Below are positions 1 through 9,020 of a stretch of 64,000 nucleotides of DNA, one piece after another. Below the pieces are notes generated by a model, which searched no databases, was not told where the DNA came from, and worked only from the letters and a program-made list of their open reading frames with translations. The position numbers and the translations under genes are program-made. The stretch is from assembly GCF_027627455.1 (NCBI RefSeq), contig NZ_CP115483.1:4712001-4776000 (forward strand). The letters run 5' to 3'. Source of the stretch: Sphingobacterium sp. SYP-B4668 (GTDB lineage Bacteria; Bacteroidota; Bacteroidia; Sphingobacteriales; Sphingobacteriaceae). Each line of letters begins with the position of its first letter. Position 1 is the first letter of the stretch.

Positions 1-20
1 GACACGCGTAGAAAATGTCT

Positions 21-75
21 ACAGAATAGCAAAAGCGCATGACCGAAATTCGGTCATGCGCTTTTGCTATTCTGT
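21..75. terminator. Perfect 27-bp palindrome, probable bidirectional terminator
   Basis: Two 27-base arms (21-47 and 49-75) are exact reverse complements around a single central base. The GC-rich core is flanked by AAAA on the left and TTTT on the right, so a terminator hairpin would form on either strand. It probably ends a gene lying left of the window and insulates the Mrp operon. The rest of positions 76-222 shows no gene; it presumably holds the Mrp promoter. Confidence 0.7.
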
Positions 76-222
76 GAACGTTTATATTCGTTAAAAATCA
101 AGTTAAGGGGGCGAGCTGTTGCTTGGGATTGGTCTATTCGAAAGGAAAACCCCAATAAAATTCTGTTTTTTCGGTATTTTTTTAGTATTTTGTTTGACTC
201 AAAACTTTTAAACAAAGACTAA

Positions 223-2532
223 ATGCTATTTGCCGTTTTATCAGGACTTATAACATCGAGCCTTATTGTTCCATTTGGTAGATTATTAAGGACCAAATGG
301 GGTTTTATTCTCGCATTTTTACCGTTTTTCCTATTTCTATACTTTCTACAGTATACGCCTGCAATAAATGCAGGATACACTATTTATCAGCACATTCCGT
401 GGGTACCCTCTCTTGGCATTGACTTTCAATTTCGCTTGGATGGGCTATCGCTGCTCTTTTCTTTTTTGATTACAGGCATAGGGACTGCTATCTTTATCTA
501 TGCGCGTTCGTATATGAAAGACTATGTCAATATGGATCGATTTTTCGGCTTCCTATGTCTATTCATGGCGGCGATGCTAGGCTTGGTACTTTCAGACAAC
601 ATCTTTTTACTTTTTATTTTTTGGGAACTCACCAGTATTAGTTCTTTCTTTCTAATTGGGTTTAATAATGAAAATAAAGACTCCCGCAAAAGTGCATTGA
701 CAGCATTGAGTATAACCGGCTTAGGAGGTTTCTTTTTATTGGCAGGCTTGGTATTAATGGGAAATATAGCAGGGACTTACAGCATCTCTGAACTGGTCGA
801 TCAACACGCGACGCTTATCCAGCATCCGCTATACCCTTTGATATTGGGATTAGTTTTCATAGGAGCACTGACCAAATCCGCACAGTTCCCGTTCCACTTC
901 TGGTTGCCTGGAGCAATGAAAGCACCGACACCTGTCTCCGCTTATCTGCATTCAGCTACCATGGTCAAAGCAGGAATTTATCTCTTGGCACGCTTTTTCC
1001 CAATTCTTGGGGGGACCGACCTGTGGACTTATCCTTTGTTGATTATCGGGGGGATTACCATGCTCTATGGAGCTATCCATGCGCTATTTCGCGTCGATAT
1101 GAAAAGCGTCTTGGCCTACTCTACTATTTCGGCATTGGGCGTCCTCACCTTCCTTATTGGATTAGGAACGGAAGAGTCTATTATTGCAGCCTCCGTTTTC
1201 CTACTTGTGCATGCACTCTATAAAGCGACTTTATTTTTGATTACAGGCATTATAGACCATGAGACAGGTACGCGCGATATAACTGTACTCCGAGGCTTAC
1301 GCCAAGTGCTGCTTCCTGTAGCTATTGCAGGGCTTTTGGCATCTCTATCCAGCGCGGGATTGCCCCTTACCCTTGGTTTCATCGGAAAGGATTTGATTTA
1401 TGAAGCTACTCTACATTTCAAGGACAATCTTGCATTGTTCTTAACTGTAGCCGCCGTAGTGACCAACATCGGTCTGGTTGCTGCTGGATTCATGGCCGGA
1501 ATTAGGCCATTCGCCGGTACTTTACCCTCTTCATTCGAAAAAATACATCTGCCCGATAAAGCAATGTGGATTCCACCTCTTGTGCTAGCAATCCTGGGGT
1601 TGCTCTTCGGTATTTATCCGCAATGGATCGGAGAGCACTTGACCCAAGCTTCGGCTGTAGGTATATGGGGTTCAAAAATAGATGTTCATCTCAAATTATG
1701 GCATGGATTCAATACCGTATTGCTTTTAAGTATCATCACGCTAGCCTTAGGAACTATCTTGTTCTTCATCAATAAACCAAACATCAAGAAACTCCAAACG
1801 ATTGAGCGACTGAAGGCAATCTCGCCTGAATACCTATTCACGTCAATCGGTAAGGCATTCGTCTCTTTTTCGGCCAAATATACCCACACCCTACACAATG
1901 GTTATTTGCGGTCTTATCACCTAAAGATCATTCTGTTTGCCGAAGCTCTTTTGGCCTATAAATTATTTTTGAGTGGTCCCGTCTATATTGATTATGATAA
2001 GTTATCACCCATCAGTATATATGAGGTCGGGATCGTACTGATCCTTATAGGAGCTTTGTATCTTGTCGTTACGACATCGTCACGACTTACTGCTGTAGTT
2101 TCCACCAGTGTTGTTGGATACTCCATATGCTTGATGTTTGTCTTCTACAGTGCTCCAGACCTTGCCATGACCCAGTTTACGATCGACACACTATCGACCG
2201 TCCTGTTTGTCTTGGTCCTATACAAGCTTCCTCCTTTTCTGAACTATGTCAGTCCCAAAATATTTTTTAGGGATGCCATCGTCGCACTAAGTTTTGGATG
2301 CCTGTTGTCATTGATTGCACTACGTGTACTTCATGAACCTGTAGATACCGTAGTGAGCGATTTTTATGGTGCAAATGCATACCTACTCGCTAAAGGTAAG
2401 AATGTTGTGAATATCATTCTGGTGGATTATCGAGGTATGGACACGATGTTTGAGACTGTTGTATTGGCAATTGCAGCCTTAGGCGTCTACAGCCTACTGA
2501 AATTGAGGTTAAAATCTTCAGAAAAAGAATAA
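223..2532 (+). CDS. mrpA: Mrp-type Na+/H+ antiporter subunit A
   Basis: Largest subunit of the Mrp (Mnh) multisubunit cation/proton antiporter, an inner-membrane complex related to respiratory complex I subunits. The 769 residues are almost entirely transmembrane segments. The proton-conducting antiporter domain fills the first two thirds, with an intramembrane Glu in FWELTSISSFF near residue 137 and the conserved APTPVSAYLHSATMVKAG stretch near residues 230-250. The C-terminal third carries the DUF4040-like segment (APDLAMTQFTIDTLSTVL) and the RGMDTMFETVVLAIAALGVY tail typical of full-length MrpA. It is the first gene of a complete A-G operon. The role is pH and sodium homeostasis by family knowledge; substrate specificity cannot be read from sequence. 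Confidence 0.95.
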   Translation: MLFAVLSGLITSSLIVPFGRLLRTKWGFILAFLPFFLFLYFLQYTPAINAGYTIYQHIPWVPSLGIDFQFRLDGLSLLFSFLITGIGTAIFIYARSYMKDYVNMDRFFGFLCLFMAAMLGLVLSDNIFLLFIFWELTSISSFFLIGFNNENKDSRKSALTALSITGLGGFFLLAGLVLMGNIAGTYSISELVDQHATLIQHPLYPLILGLVFIGALTKSAQFPFHFWLPGAMKAPTPVSAYLHSATMVKAGIYLLARFFPILGGTDLWTYPLLIIGGITMLYGAIHALFRVDMKSVLAYSTISALGVLTFLIGLGTEESIIAASVFLLVHALYKATLFLITGIIDHETGTRDITVLRGLRQVLLPVAIAGLLASLSSAGLPLTLGFIGKDLIYEATLHFKDNLALFLTVAAVVTNIGLVAAGFMAGIRPFAGTLPSSFEKIHLPDKAMWIPPLVLAILGLLFGIYPQWIGEHLTQASAVGIWGSKIDVHLKLWHGFNTVLLLSIITLALGTILFFINKPNIKKLQTIERLKAISPEYLFTSIGKAFVSFSAKYTHTLHNGYLRSYHLKIILFAEALLAYKLFLSGPVYIDYDKLSPISIYEVGIVLILIGALYLVVTTSSRLTAVVSTSVVGYSICLMFVFYSAPDLAMTQFTIDTLSTVLFVLVLYKLPPFLNYVSPKIFFRDAIVALSFGCLLSLIALRVLHEPVDTVVSDFYGANAYLLAKGKNVVNIILVDYRGMDTMFETVVLAIAALGVYSLLKLRLKSSEKE

Positions 2533-2641
2533 GTAGAGGTATGCATCTCTTTCAAATCAGTAACTCGACAAATTGAATAAAAAATAAGTGCCCTACTCCT
2601 ACCGACTGGAAATAGGTGTCACGACAAAAAAAATTTTACGG

Positions 2642-3055
2642 ATGAAAAGTACCATTTTACAAACAGCAGCAGGATATCTGCTTCCCATCCTTCTCCTCTT
2701 TTCGGTGTTCTTGCTATTGAGAGGACACTATTATCCCGGAGGTGGCTTTGTTGGCGGGTTGATTGCCTCCATTGCCTTTGTACTCCATAGCTTTGCCTAT
2801 GGTACCGAGCAGACCATGAAAGTACTTCGGTACAAACCCATATCGTTGATTCCAATTGGCCTTTCCCTCAGCTTTCTCAGCATGATTGCACCATTAGCAT
2901 TGGGCAAACCACCCATGACTGGTTTATGGGTCGAACAAAAGATACCCGTCATCGGCATGATTGGTTCGGCACTTTTTTTTGATATTGGCGTCTACCTGGT
3001 CGTCATCGGTGTTGTATTGACCATTTTGTTTACCATAGCCCTAAATACCGACTAA
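2642..3055 (+). CDS. mrpB: Mrp antiporter subunit B
   Basis: MnhB-family membrane subunit, about 137 residues with four predicted helices. The segment LLRGHYYPGGGFVGGLI is the family hallmark. An upstream GTG at 2588 would add 18 hydrophilic residues with no counterpart in the family, so the ATG at 2642 (MKSTILQTAAGY) is preferred. It ends one base before mrpC, consistent with one transcript. Confidence 0.9.
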   Translation: MKSTILQTAAGYLLPILLLFSVFLLLRGHYYPGGGFVGGLIASIAFVLHSFAYGTEQTMKVLRYKPISLIPIGLSLSFLSMIAPLALGKPPMTGLWVEQKIPVIGMIGSALFFDIGVYLVVIGVVLTILFTIALNTD

Positions 3056-3056
3056 T

Positions 3057-3413
3057 ATGGAATTGATTCTGGTTGTAGTGATAGGGCTTCTATATGCTGC
3101 GGGGATTTATATGATCCTGCGACGTAGTATGGTCAAGCTCCTGCTTGGGATTATGTTGCTAGGTAACGGTACCAACATCTTGATTTTTCTATTGGGCAAT
3201 ATTACAAAGGGCAAGCCACCCGTCATTGGTGCCGATTTCAGTGTTTTCAAGGATATCTATGCAGACCCTATTCCACAAGCTCTTATTTTGACCGCTATCG
3301 TCATCAGTTTTGGTTTAACGGCATTTGCTATTGTCCTACTAAAAAGGGTATATGCATTGATCAACACCGATGATTTAGATGATTTGAACACTCCAGAAGA
3401 AGAAGATTTATGA
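3057..3413 (+). CDS. mrpC: Mrp antiporter subunit C (NuoK-like)
   Basis: Small three-helix membrane subunit of 118 residues, homologous to complex I subunit NuoK. Visible marks are LLLGIMLLGNGTNILIFLLG in the second helix and the DPIPQALILTAIVISFG stretch in the third, both typical of MnhC. The acidic C-terminus (DDLDDLNTPEEEDL) is cytoplasmic. Its stop overlaps the mrpD start by four bases (ATGA), indicating translational coupling. Confidence 0.93.
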   Translation: MELILVVVIGLLYAAGIYMILRRSMVKLLLGIMLLGNGTNILIFLLGNITKGKPPVIGADFSVFKDIYADPIPQALILTAIVISFGLTAFAIVLLKRVYALINTDDLDDLNTPEEEDL

Positions 3414-4912
3414 TTGACAATTACATACTGAGCCCTATTTTTATCCATTTATTGACTGCCATTGTGCAGTTGATGTTTTGGCGACGCACCACCACTCAGC
3501 GGGTCATTAGTATCCTGGGAAGCTTTTTGGGATTGTCAGCAGCCATCAAGTTGTTTGCAAAAGTATATGACGGCCCTATCCTCACGATGAATGCTGGAAA
3601 TTGGGACGCTCCATTTGGGATTGTATTTGTTGCCGATATGCTGAGCACGACATTGGTTCTCTTGACCTCGATAGCTTGCTTGGCCGTGTCCATATTTTCG
3701 GCTACCGGCATTAGCAGGCAGCGTATACGTTATGGATATTTCCCTATATTCCATTTTTTGATACTTGGCCTTCATGGTGCGTTTCTGACAGGCGACATTT
3801 TCAATCTCTACGTTTACTTTGAGGTCATCATCATTTCCTCTTTCGTATTGATGACGCTAGGTGGGCGGCAGGCGCAGTTGGAGGGTGCGGTCAAATATAT
3901 GGCCATGAATATCTTGGCGTCTACTTTTTTCTTGACAGGAATCGGTATTTTGTATGGCATCACGGGGTCGCTCAATATGGCGGACCTGGCATTAAAAATT
4001 CCAAACGTCAAGGACCAGACCCTAGTCGGAATTACTTCGTCATTCTTTATCATTGGATTTGGCATCAAATCGGCGGTGTTCCCGCTATATTTCTGGCTTC
4101 CTTCATCCTACCACACCCCACCATCGGCAGTAGCAGCTACATTTGGGGGCCTACTCACCAAGGTAGGTATATATGCCATGTTCAGAGTATTTAGTCTCAT
4201 CTTTATCCCTAGTCCCTTTACGAAGACGTTGCTCATGACACTTGCCATACTCACCATCCTGACCGGCGCTTTCGGTGCCCTTACCAAGACCAATATCCGA
4301 CGATTATTTTCGTACCTTATTGTGTGCCATATTGGTTTTATGGTTGGTGGATTGGCCATGTTCAGCAAATTGGCGATTACAGGAGCCGTATTTTACCTGA
4401 TACACGACATCATAGTGAAGACCAATATGTTCCTTATTGCAGGACTTATCCGACAGCTACGGGGATCGTTGGATATGCTGAAGATCGGGGGACTTTATAA
4501 AGACTATCCCAAGATTTCTCTATTGATTGGCCTCGTACTTTTCTCGTTGGTGGGGATTCCGCCATTGTCTGGTTTCTGGCCAAAGATATTTTTGATTCAA
4601 GATGCATTCACGCTCCATCAATATGCCTTTATAGGAGCTGTGATTATTGGAAGTTTTATTACCCTGTACGTCATTGCCAAAATGTGGTCGGAAGTCTTCT
4701 GGAAGAACCCAAAAGATAGCGACGATATCGAAGACAAATTCATGCCTTTGCCGCTTTATAGAAAAATTCTGCTGGTGAGCCCTATCGTACTATTGGCTAC
4801 GACAACACTTTATATCGGTCTGAATGCAGAAGCAATCGTCAGAGTGTCGGATAAGATTGCGACAGAGATGTTGGATACGAGTGCCTATATAAAAGCTGTA
4901 TTGGGAAAATAG
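3410..4912 (+). CDS. mrpD: Mrp antiporter subunit D
   Basis: Second large proton-conducting subunit, 500 residues with about 14 predicted helices. It contains the antiporter-family motif FEVIIISSFVLMTLGG near residue 140 with the conserved Glu, and LPSSYHTPPSAVAATFGGLL near residues 227-245 followed by the Lys of TKVGIY. Length is normal for MrpD. It couples to mrpC by a four-base overlap and is followed 44 bases later by mrpE. Confidence 0.93.
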   Translation: MIDNYILSPIFIHLLTAIVQLMFWRRTTTQRVISILGSFLGLSAAIKLFAKVYDGPILTMNAGNWDAPFGIVFVADMLSTTLVLLTSIACLAVSIFSATGISRQRIRYGYFPIFHFLILGLHGAFLTGDIFNLYVYFEVIIISSFVLMTLGGRQAQLEGAVKYMAMNILASTFFLTGIGILYGITGSLNMADLALKIPNVKDQTLVGITSSFFIIGFGIKSAVFPLYFWLPSSYHTPPSAVAATFGGLLTKVGIYAMFRVFSLIFIPSPFTKTLLMTLAILTILTGAFGALTKTNIRRLFSYLIVCHIGFMVGGLAMFSKLAITGAVFYLIHDIIVKTNMFLIAGLIRQLRGSLDMLKIGGLYKDYPKISLLIGLVLFSLVGIPPLSGFWPKIFLIQDAFTLHQYAFIGAVIIGSFITLYVIAKMWSEVFWKNPKDSDDIEDKFMPLPLYRKILLVSPIVLLATTTLYIGLNAEAIVRVSDKIATEMLDTSAYIKAVLGK

Positions 4913-4956
4913 CATCGCATTCCACTGAAATTTATACTTAAAGAAAAAAAGAAGAT

Positions 4957-5433
4957 ATGATAAAGCACTTTTTAATGAACCTGTTACTCTCCTTTATTTG
5001 GGTGGCATTGACGGGTTCGATGTATTATAGCAACTTTCTTTTTGGATTTCTATTAGGATTTTTTATCCTTTGGATTATGAATATCAATGAGTCAGATCAT
5101 CGATATTTCTATCGGGTTCCGAAGACATTAGGCTTTATCTTATATTTTTTATACGAGATGATAGTTGCCAATATACAGGTTGCTTATGATGTGATTACAC
5201 CCAAGTACTTTTTTAAACCGGGGATTGTACGATACCCATTGAATGCTAAGACAGATTTCGAGATCAACCTACTCTCCATGGTCATTTCCCTGACACCGGG
5301 CACATTGATTATGGACGTGAGTGAAGATAAAAAATCCCTGTACATCCACGTGATGTATCTGAAGGACAAAGACCGATTCATCGAACAGATCAAGAATGGT
5401 TTTGAAAGGAGATTATTAGAAATTATACGATGA
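4957..5433 (+). CDS. mrpE: Mrp antiporter subunit E
   Basis: MnhE-family subunit, 158 residues. Two N-terminal helices are followed by a soluble C-terminal half containing the diagnostic LLSMVISLTPGTLIMDVSEDKKSLYIHVM region (positions about 103-131, key residues S-x-T-P-G-T). The end overlaps the mrpF start by four bases. Like the other accessory subunits it is required for complex assembly in studied Mrp systems. Confidence 0.92.
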   Translation: MIKHFLMNLLLSFIWVALTGSMYYSNFLFGFLLGFFILWIMNINESDHRYFYRVPKTLGFILYFLYEMIVANIQVAYDVITPKYFFKPGIVRYPLNAKTDFEINLLSMVISLTPGTLIMDVSEDKKSLYIHVMYLKDKDRFIEQIKNGFERRLLEIIR

Positions 5434-5705
5434 CGCTAGCTACTTATTTTGATTATATTATACTACCGATACTGACTATTTCGGTTATTCTGACGTTCAT
5501 ACGCTTATACAAGGGTCCCAACATTGTGGATCGTGTGATTGCTTTGGACCTGATTATCACCATTGGTATCGGTATCATCACGGTGTATAGCATCCGAACA
5601 GGACAGGAGGTCTTGTTGGATGTGGCCATTATCCTTGCGCTGATCGCCTTTCTAGGCACGGTCGCCTTTGCTTACTATATTGAAAAAAAAGACCATCATG
5701 ACTGA
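5430..5705 (+). CDS. mrpF: Mrp antiporter subunit F
   Basis: Small three-helix MnhF/PhaF-family subunit of 91 residues. The loop RLYKGPNIVDRVIALDLI between helices one and two is the family signature. It overlaps mrpE by four bases and mrpG by eight bases (ATGACTGA), so E, F and G are tightly coupled in translation. Confidence 0.92.
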   Translation: MTLATYFDYIILPILTISVILTFIRLYKGPNIVDRVIALDLIITIGIGIITVYSIRTGQEVLLDVAIILALIAFLGTVAFAYYIEKKDHHD

Positions 5706-6060
5706 TACATTCTTGGCTATTTTTAGCACTATCGGTGCCCTAGCCATCCTATTTGCGGCTATTGGTATCCTTAGGATGCCGGATTTCTATCTACGACTGT
5801 CTGTTACCGTCAAAGCGGCGACACTTGGAGTAGGTCTACTCTTATTATGCACAGCGATTATCTTTCCAGATGTATCGGTGACGACCAAAGCCATCGCGAT
5901 TACTTTTTTTCTGGTACTGACAGCACCAGTTGCAGCCCATATGATCGGACGAGCGGCGTACATCACCCATACTCCGTTGTGGAAAGGCACCATCATTGAT
6001 GAACTCAAAGGGAAATATGACGATGAGACTCATGAGCTAAAGGGCGACGAGAAAGAATAA
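5698..6060 (+). CDS. mrpG: Mrp antiporter subunit G
   Basis: MnhG/PhaG-family subunit, about 120 residues from the ATG at 5698 (MTDTFLAIFSTIG); an earlier in-frame start at 5668 lies well inside mrpF and is not needed. It has three helices with the characteristic GILRMPDFYLRLSVTVKAATLG motif (positions about 22-43) and a charged cytoplasmic tail. Last gene of the operon; the next gene is convergent. Confidence 0.92.
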   Translation: MTDTFLAIFSTIGALAILFAAIGILRMPDFYLRLSVTVKAATLGVGLLLLCTAIIFPDVSVTTKAIAITFFLVLTAPVAAHMIGRAAYITHTPLWKGTIIDELKGKYDDETHELKGDEKE

Positions 6061-6084
6061 GGGGCAGCCCAAAAAGAGCGCCCC
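6061..6084. terminator. Possible weak terminator after mrpG
   Basis: GGGGC at 6061-6065 can pair with GCCCC at 6080-6084 across an A-rich loop. There is no clear T tract, so this is only a candidate stop between the convergent mrpG and TonB-receptor genes. Confidence 0.25.
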
Positions 6085-6105
6085 CACCATATAATACATG
6101 GATAA

Positions 6106-8499
6106 TCAAAACTCAATCCTATAATTGATCGTAGGAATGATACCACTCCATTTTTGTGGCTCTATGATACGCTTACTAAAGTTGTAGCGCATACCGACAG
6201 TATTCTCTCTATTTAGCGCATTTTGAATATCCAAGATAAATAAGTGGCTTACCCGTTTGCGGTTGATACGATAACTTGACGAGAAATCAACCCTTATGTA
6301 TGGATCTGCCGTTAACGTATTGATTCGCTCCTGATCGATTACCTCTTCATCCAAACGAATAGACTCTTCTTCTAGAACGGGTGAATATTTTCTTCCTCCG
6401 GCATAAATCAGCTTAGCATTTATCCCAAATAGATTACTTTTATTCCTTCCTACACTCCATTCTTTTCCGACCAATAGATTACCAACATAGCGCGTGTTAA
6501 AGGTGGTATTGTATTCTTGACCATTCAGTGCTTTGAATTTGGAATCAAACAAGGAAGAAGTTGCGATGAAATAGTACCCTTTGCTCAGCGACTTTTCAAG
6601 CGAAAGTTCTATTCCATAGTTTTTACCTGTCCCCTTGTTGACCAGTTGACGGTAAGTAGATGTTCCTATTGCAGAAATATCCGAAACATTCAGCAAGGAA
6701 AAATTAATGGTTGGATCTGCAGATACCGGTACATCATATAAATGCTGATAGTAGACTTCCGTCTTGAATTTAAAGCTACCTCCAAACAATCTTTCGTAGC
6801 CCAGTACTGCTTGGGCAGACTTGGTGGGTGATAAAGGTTCAGTCGTTTGCGATTGGTCGATATCAGCGCCACTTTGCGCAAAATAATAAGACAATGGCTC
6901 GAGTCGATTATATAGTCCTGTCCCGAAGGAAACCAACTGATTTGGAGTGACTTGCCAATTCAACCCTAATCGCGGTTCTAGACTCCAACTTTTACTCAAG
7001 ACGAAGTAATTGGCATGTATTCCAGAGTTTAACGTTAATTTGTCCGTCAAGGCTGTCTTTAGTTGCGCGAAAGCATCATAAGTGCTCGTATTACCCTTTT
7101 GATTAATCCGTTCTCTCAATCCTTGTTGTTGCGCATCATAGCTTAAAGCATAGAGATCATAATTTAGAAAGCTAGCATTTACCCCTGCTCTTAACGTATG
7201 CGTGCTATTCCATATATAATTCAGGCTTCCTGCATATCGCATTGCCGTATTGGTGAATCGATCTTGATGATTAAGCCCTAAGACATAACTTGGCGAGAGC
7301 GTATCTGTCCTATTCGAACTTCGACTAGTGGACATGGATACAATATTATTAAAATAGAGCTTACTATTAGCAACATAGAGGTGTTTTAAACCTATACTAC
7401 CCGCATTAAATCCGAGATTCATGTCGTAGGCATCGGTCCGCTCTTCCCATTTTTGATAATCTCGTTCGGCAGTCTCCTTTATTTTACCCAGTCCACCAAT
7501 CCCAAATAGCGAAAAAGTTCCGGCTTTCTGGGTGGGGACCACAAAGTTGAACGAGAGGTCTTGATATTTAGGCACACCGGCATCCGACACCTTTACCCCG
7601 ACCTTTTCTAATAAGCTAAGTGAAGAATAGCGATAGCTAACTAAATAAGACGCATCACTTCCTTTTTTAAAAGGACCTTCTAACGTCGCGCCAACTCCCA
7701 ATACACCGACGTTGAAAGTATATTCACGTTTATCGGCATTACCTTTTCTGAATTTTAGGTCGAAGACCCCCGAAATCGCATTGTTGTATTCGGCAGCAAG
7801 TCCACCTGTATAGAAATCCGAATTCCCGAGTACCATGGTGTTAATCATACTCACGCCTCCTCCAGAAGCACCTTCCATGCCAAAATGATTGGGGTTTACG
7901 ATCTCTATTCCTTCCAATCGCCATTGTAAACTTTTCGGAGAATTCCCACGTACGATTATTTCATTGTCATCGCCACCGGCGACAACGCCAGGAAAACTTT
8001 GTGCCATCCTCGCTGGATCAAAGAACGACCCTGCATATCGATTAGTCTCTTCGGGCGAAAAGGACCGTCCGCTAGTCATAGCCATCTGATTTAGGGGCCG
8101 TTTACCGGTGTTGGCATAGACAATGGCTTCATTCAGCTTATTCACTTGTGATTCCATCTCTAAGTTCATTACATTTTCCTTCCCACTGGTAATCAAGACC
8201 TCCGAAAGCAAAATGGGTTTATAACCGGTCATGCTAGCTTGTAATACCTGCCGCCCCAAAGATATACCGGCCAAACGAAAAGCACCATTCGCGTCTGTAC
8301 TGGCGCTCTTGGTTACCGTACTGGATGAAATCGTCACAGTCACACCGACAAGGGGTAACCGGCTGTCGACATCTAGTATTGTCCCTTTTACAGCTTCGGT
8401 CAATACCTGGCGACCTTGAGATATAGAATCTTGCCGTTGAGCATTTGCAAACAAATTCTGGAATAGTGATAGGAGGATAAAAATCGATAACCTTTTCAT
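6106..8499 (-). CDS. TonB-dependent outer-membrane receptor with CarboxypepD_reg domain
   Basis: Outer-membrane gated channel of 797 residues that would import an unidentified ligand using TonB energy. A signal peptide (about residues 1-21, ending FANAQ) is followed by a carboxypeptidase-regulatory-like Ig domain (about 38-115), a plug domain (about 135-250, with NEIIVRGNSPKSLQWRLEG) and a beta-barrel ending in an aromatic C-terminus (NYRIEF). It is shorter than SusC proteins and has no SusD partner, so it is a stand-alone receptor. The barrel does not show the substrate. An ECF-type promoter (8911-8934) points at it with a leader of roughly 400 bases, unusually long; a closer promoter may also exist. 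It is divergent from a secreted metalloprotease, which suggests joint expression. Confidence 0.88.
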   Translation of the reverse strand: MKRLSIFILLSLFQNLFANAQRQDSISQGRQVLTEAVKGTILDVDSRLPLVGVTVTISSSTVTKSASTDANGAFRLAGISLGRQVLQASMTGYKPILLSEVLITSGKENVMNLEMESQVNKLNEAIVYANTGKRPLNQMAMTSGRSFSPEETNRYAGSFFDPARMAQSFPGVVAGGDDNEIIVRGNSPKSLQWRLEGIEIVNPNHFGMEGASGGGVSMINTMVLGNSDFYTGGLAAEYNNAISGVFDLKFRKGNADKREYTFNVGVLGVGATLEGPFKKGSDASYLVSYRYSSLSLLEKVGVKVSDAGVPKYQDLSFNFVVPTQKAGTFSLFGIGGLGKIKETAERDYQKWEERTDAYDMNLGFNAGSIGLKHLYVANSKLYFNNIVSMSTSRSSNRTDTLSPSYVLGLNHQDRFTNTAMRYAGSLNYIWNSTHTLRAGVNASFLNYDLYALSYDAQQQGLRERINQKGNTSTYDAFAQLKTALTDKLTLNSGIHANYFVLSKSWSLEPRLGLNWQVTPNQLVSFGTGLYNRLEPLSYYFAQSGADIDQSQTTEPLSPTKSAQAVLGYERLFGGSFKFKTEVYYQHLYDVPVSADPTINFSLLNVSDISAIGTSTYRQLVNKGTGKNYGIELSLEKSLSKGYYFIATSSLFDSKFKALNGQEYNTTFNTRYVGNLLVGKEWSVGRNKSNLFGINAKLIYAGGRKYSPVLEEESIRLDEEVIDQERINTLTADPYIRVDFSSSYRINRKRVSHLFILDIQNALNRENTVGMRYNFSKRIIEPQKWSGIIPTINYRIEF

Positions 8500-8603
8500 A
8501 TGGATATTATTTGATTTTCAACTGTCATATGGAATATCCAAACTATATTATTCGCGTTTGTGTGCAGCCCGTGCTACATGCATATTTCATATGGATATTA
8601 TTT
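8494..8603. repeat. 19-bp direct repeat spanning the receptor start
   Basis: The 19-base word TTTCATATGGATATTATTT occurs at 8494-8512, covering the receptor start codon, and again at 8585-8603. Both copies are close to a CATATG/ATGAC motif. It looks like a small local duplication in the 5' leader of the receptor. No ORF longer than about 17 codons fits the receptor leader between 8500 and 8910. Confidence 0.5.
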
Positions 8604-8910
8604 TTTACCCATATGACAATCAACTCTGCTTATACCCTTGCTGTCCATAGAGATTCTCGTCAGCGGTTAATTTCTCCCCCTTAATATCCTACGACTATTG
8701 ATGGTTCGAATTGTTAAAAGAAATAAAAAGTTGTTATGAAAACTTTTATATGGATTTAATTTAATCGATGTACATCTGAAGTACAAACACCACCCGCAAG
8801 TCTAGTATTGTCATGAAGCTTCGAAGTTATTTTGTACACATATGTATTACTAAAAAAATAATCTTAATACCTCCTATTCCATACGCTAGCATTCAAAAAA
8901 GAATGTCTAT

Positions 8911-8934
8911 ACGATCAAAAAAAGTGATTGTCCC
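8911..8934 (-). promoter_or_regulatory. ECF-type promoter A (towards TonB receptor)
   Basis: On the minus strand GGGAC (8934-8930) is followed after exactly 16 bases by CGT (8913-8911), the full core reading GGGACAAT then TCGTA. It faces the TonB receptor about 410 bases downstream. It is back to back with promoter B; the two -35 boxes are 25 bases apart. Confidence 0.7.
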
Positions 8935-8959
8935 AATAAAATCAATCTTTTATTTTCTC

Positions 8960-8983
8960 GGGACAAGTGTATGATTCTACCGT
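8960..8983 (+). promoter_or_regulatory. ECF-type promoter B (towards metalloprotease)
   Basis: GGGAC at 8960-8964, 16-base spacer, CGT at 8981-8983, preceded by the T-rich stretch TTTTATTTTCTC. The start codon of the metalloprotease is 37 bases beyond the -10 box, giving a short 5' leader of about 30 bases. Confidence 0.75.
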
Positions 8984-9020
8984 TTAACATCTCTGAAACT
9001 TAAATAAATGGAGCAGAATT

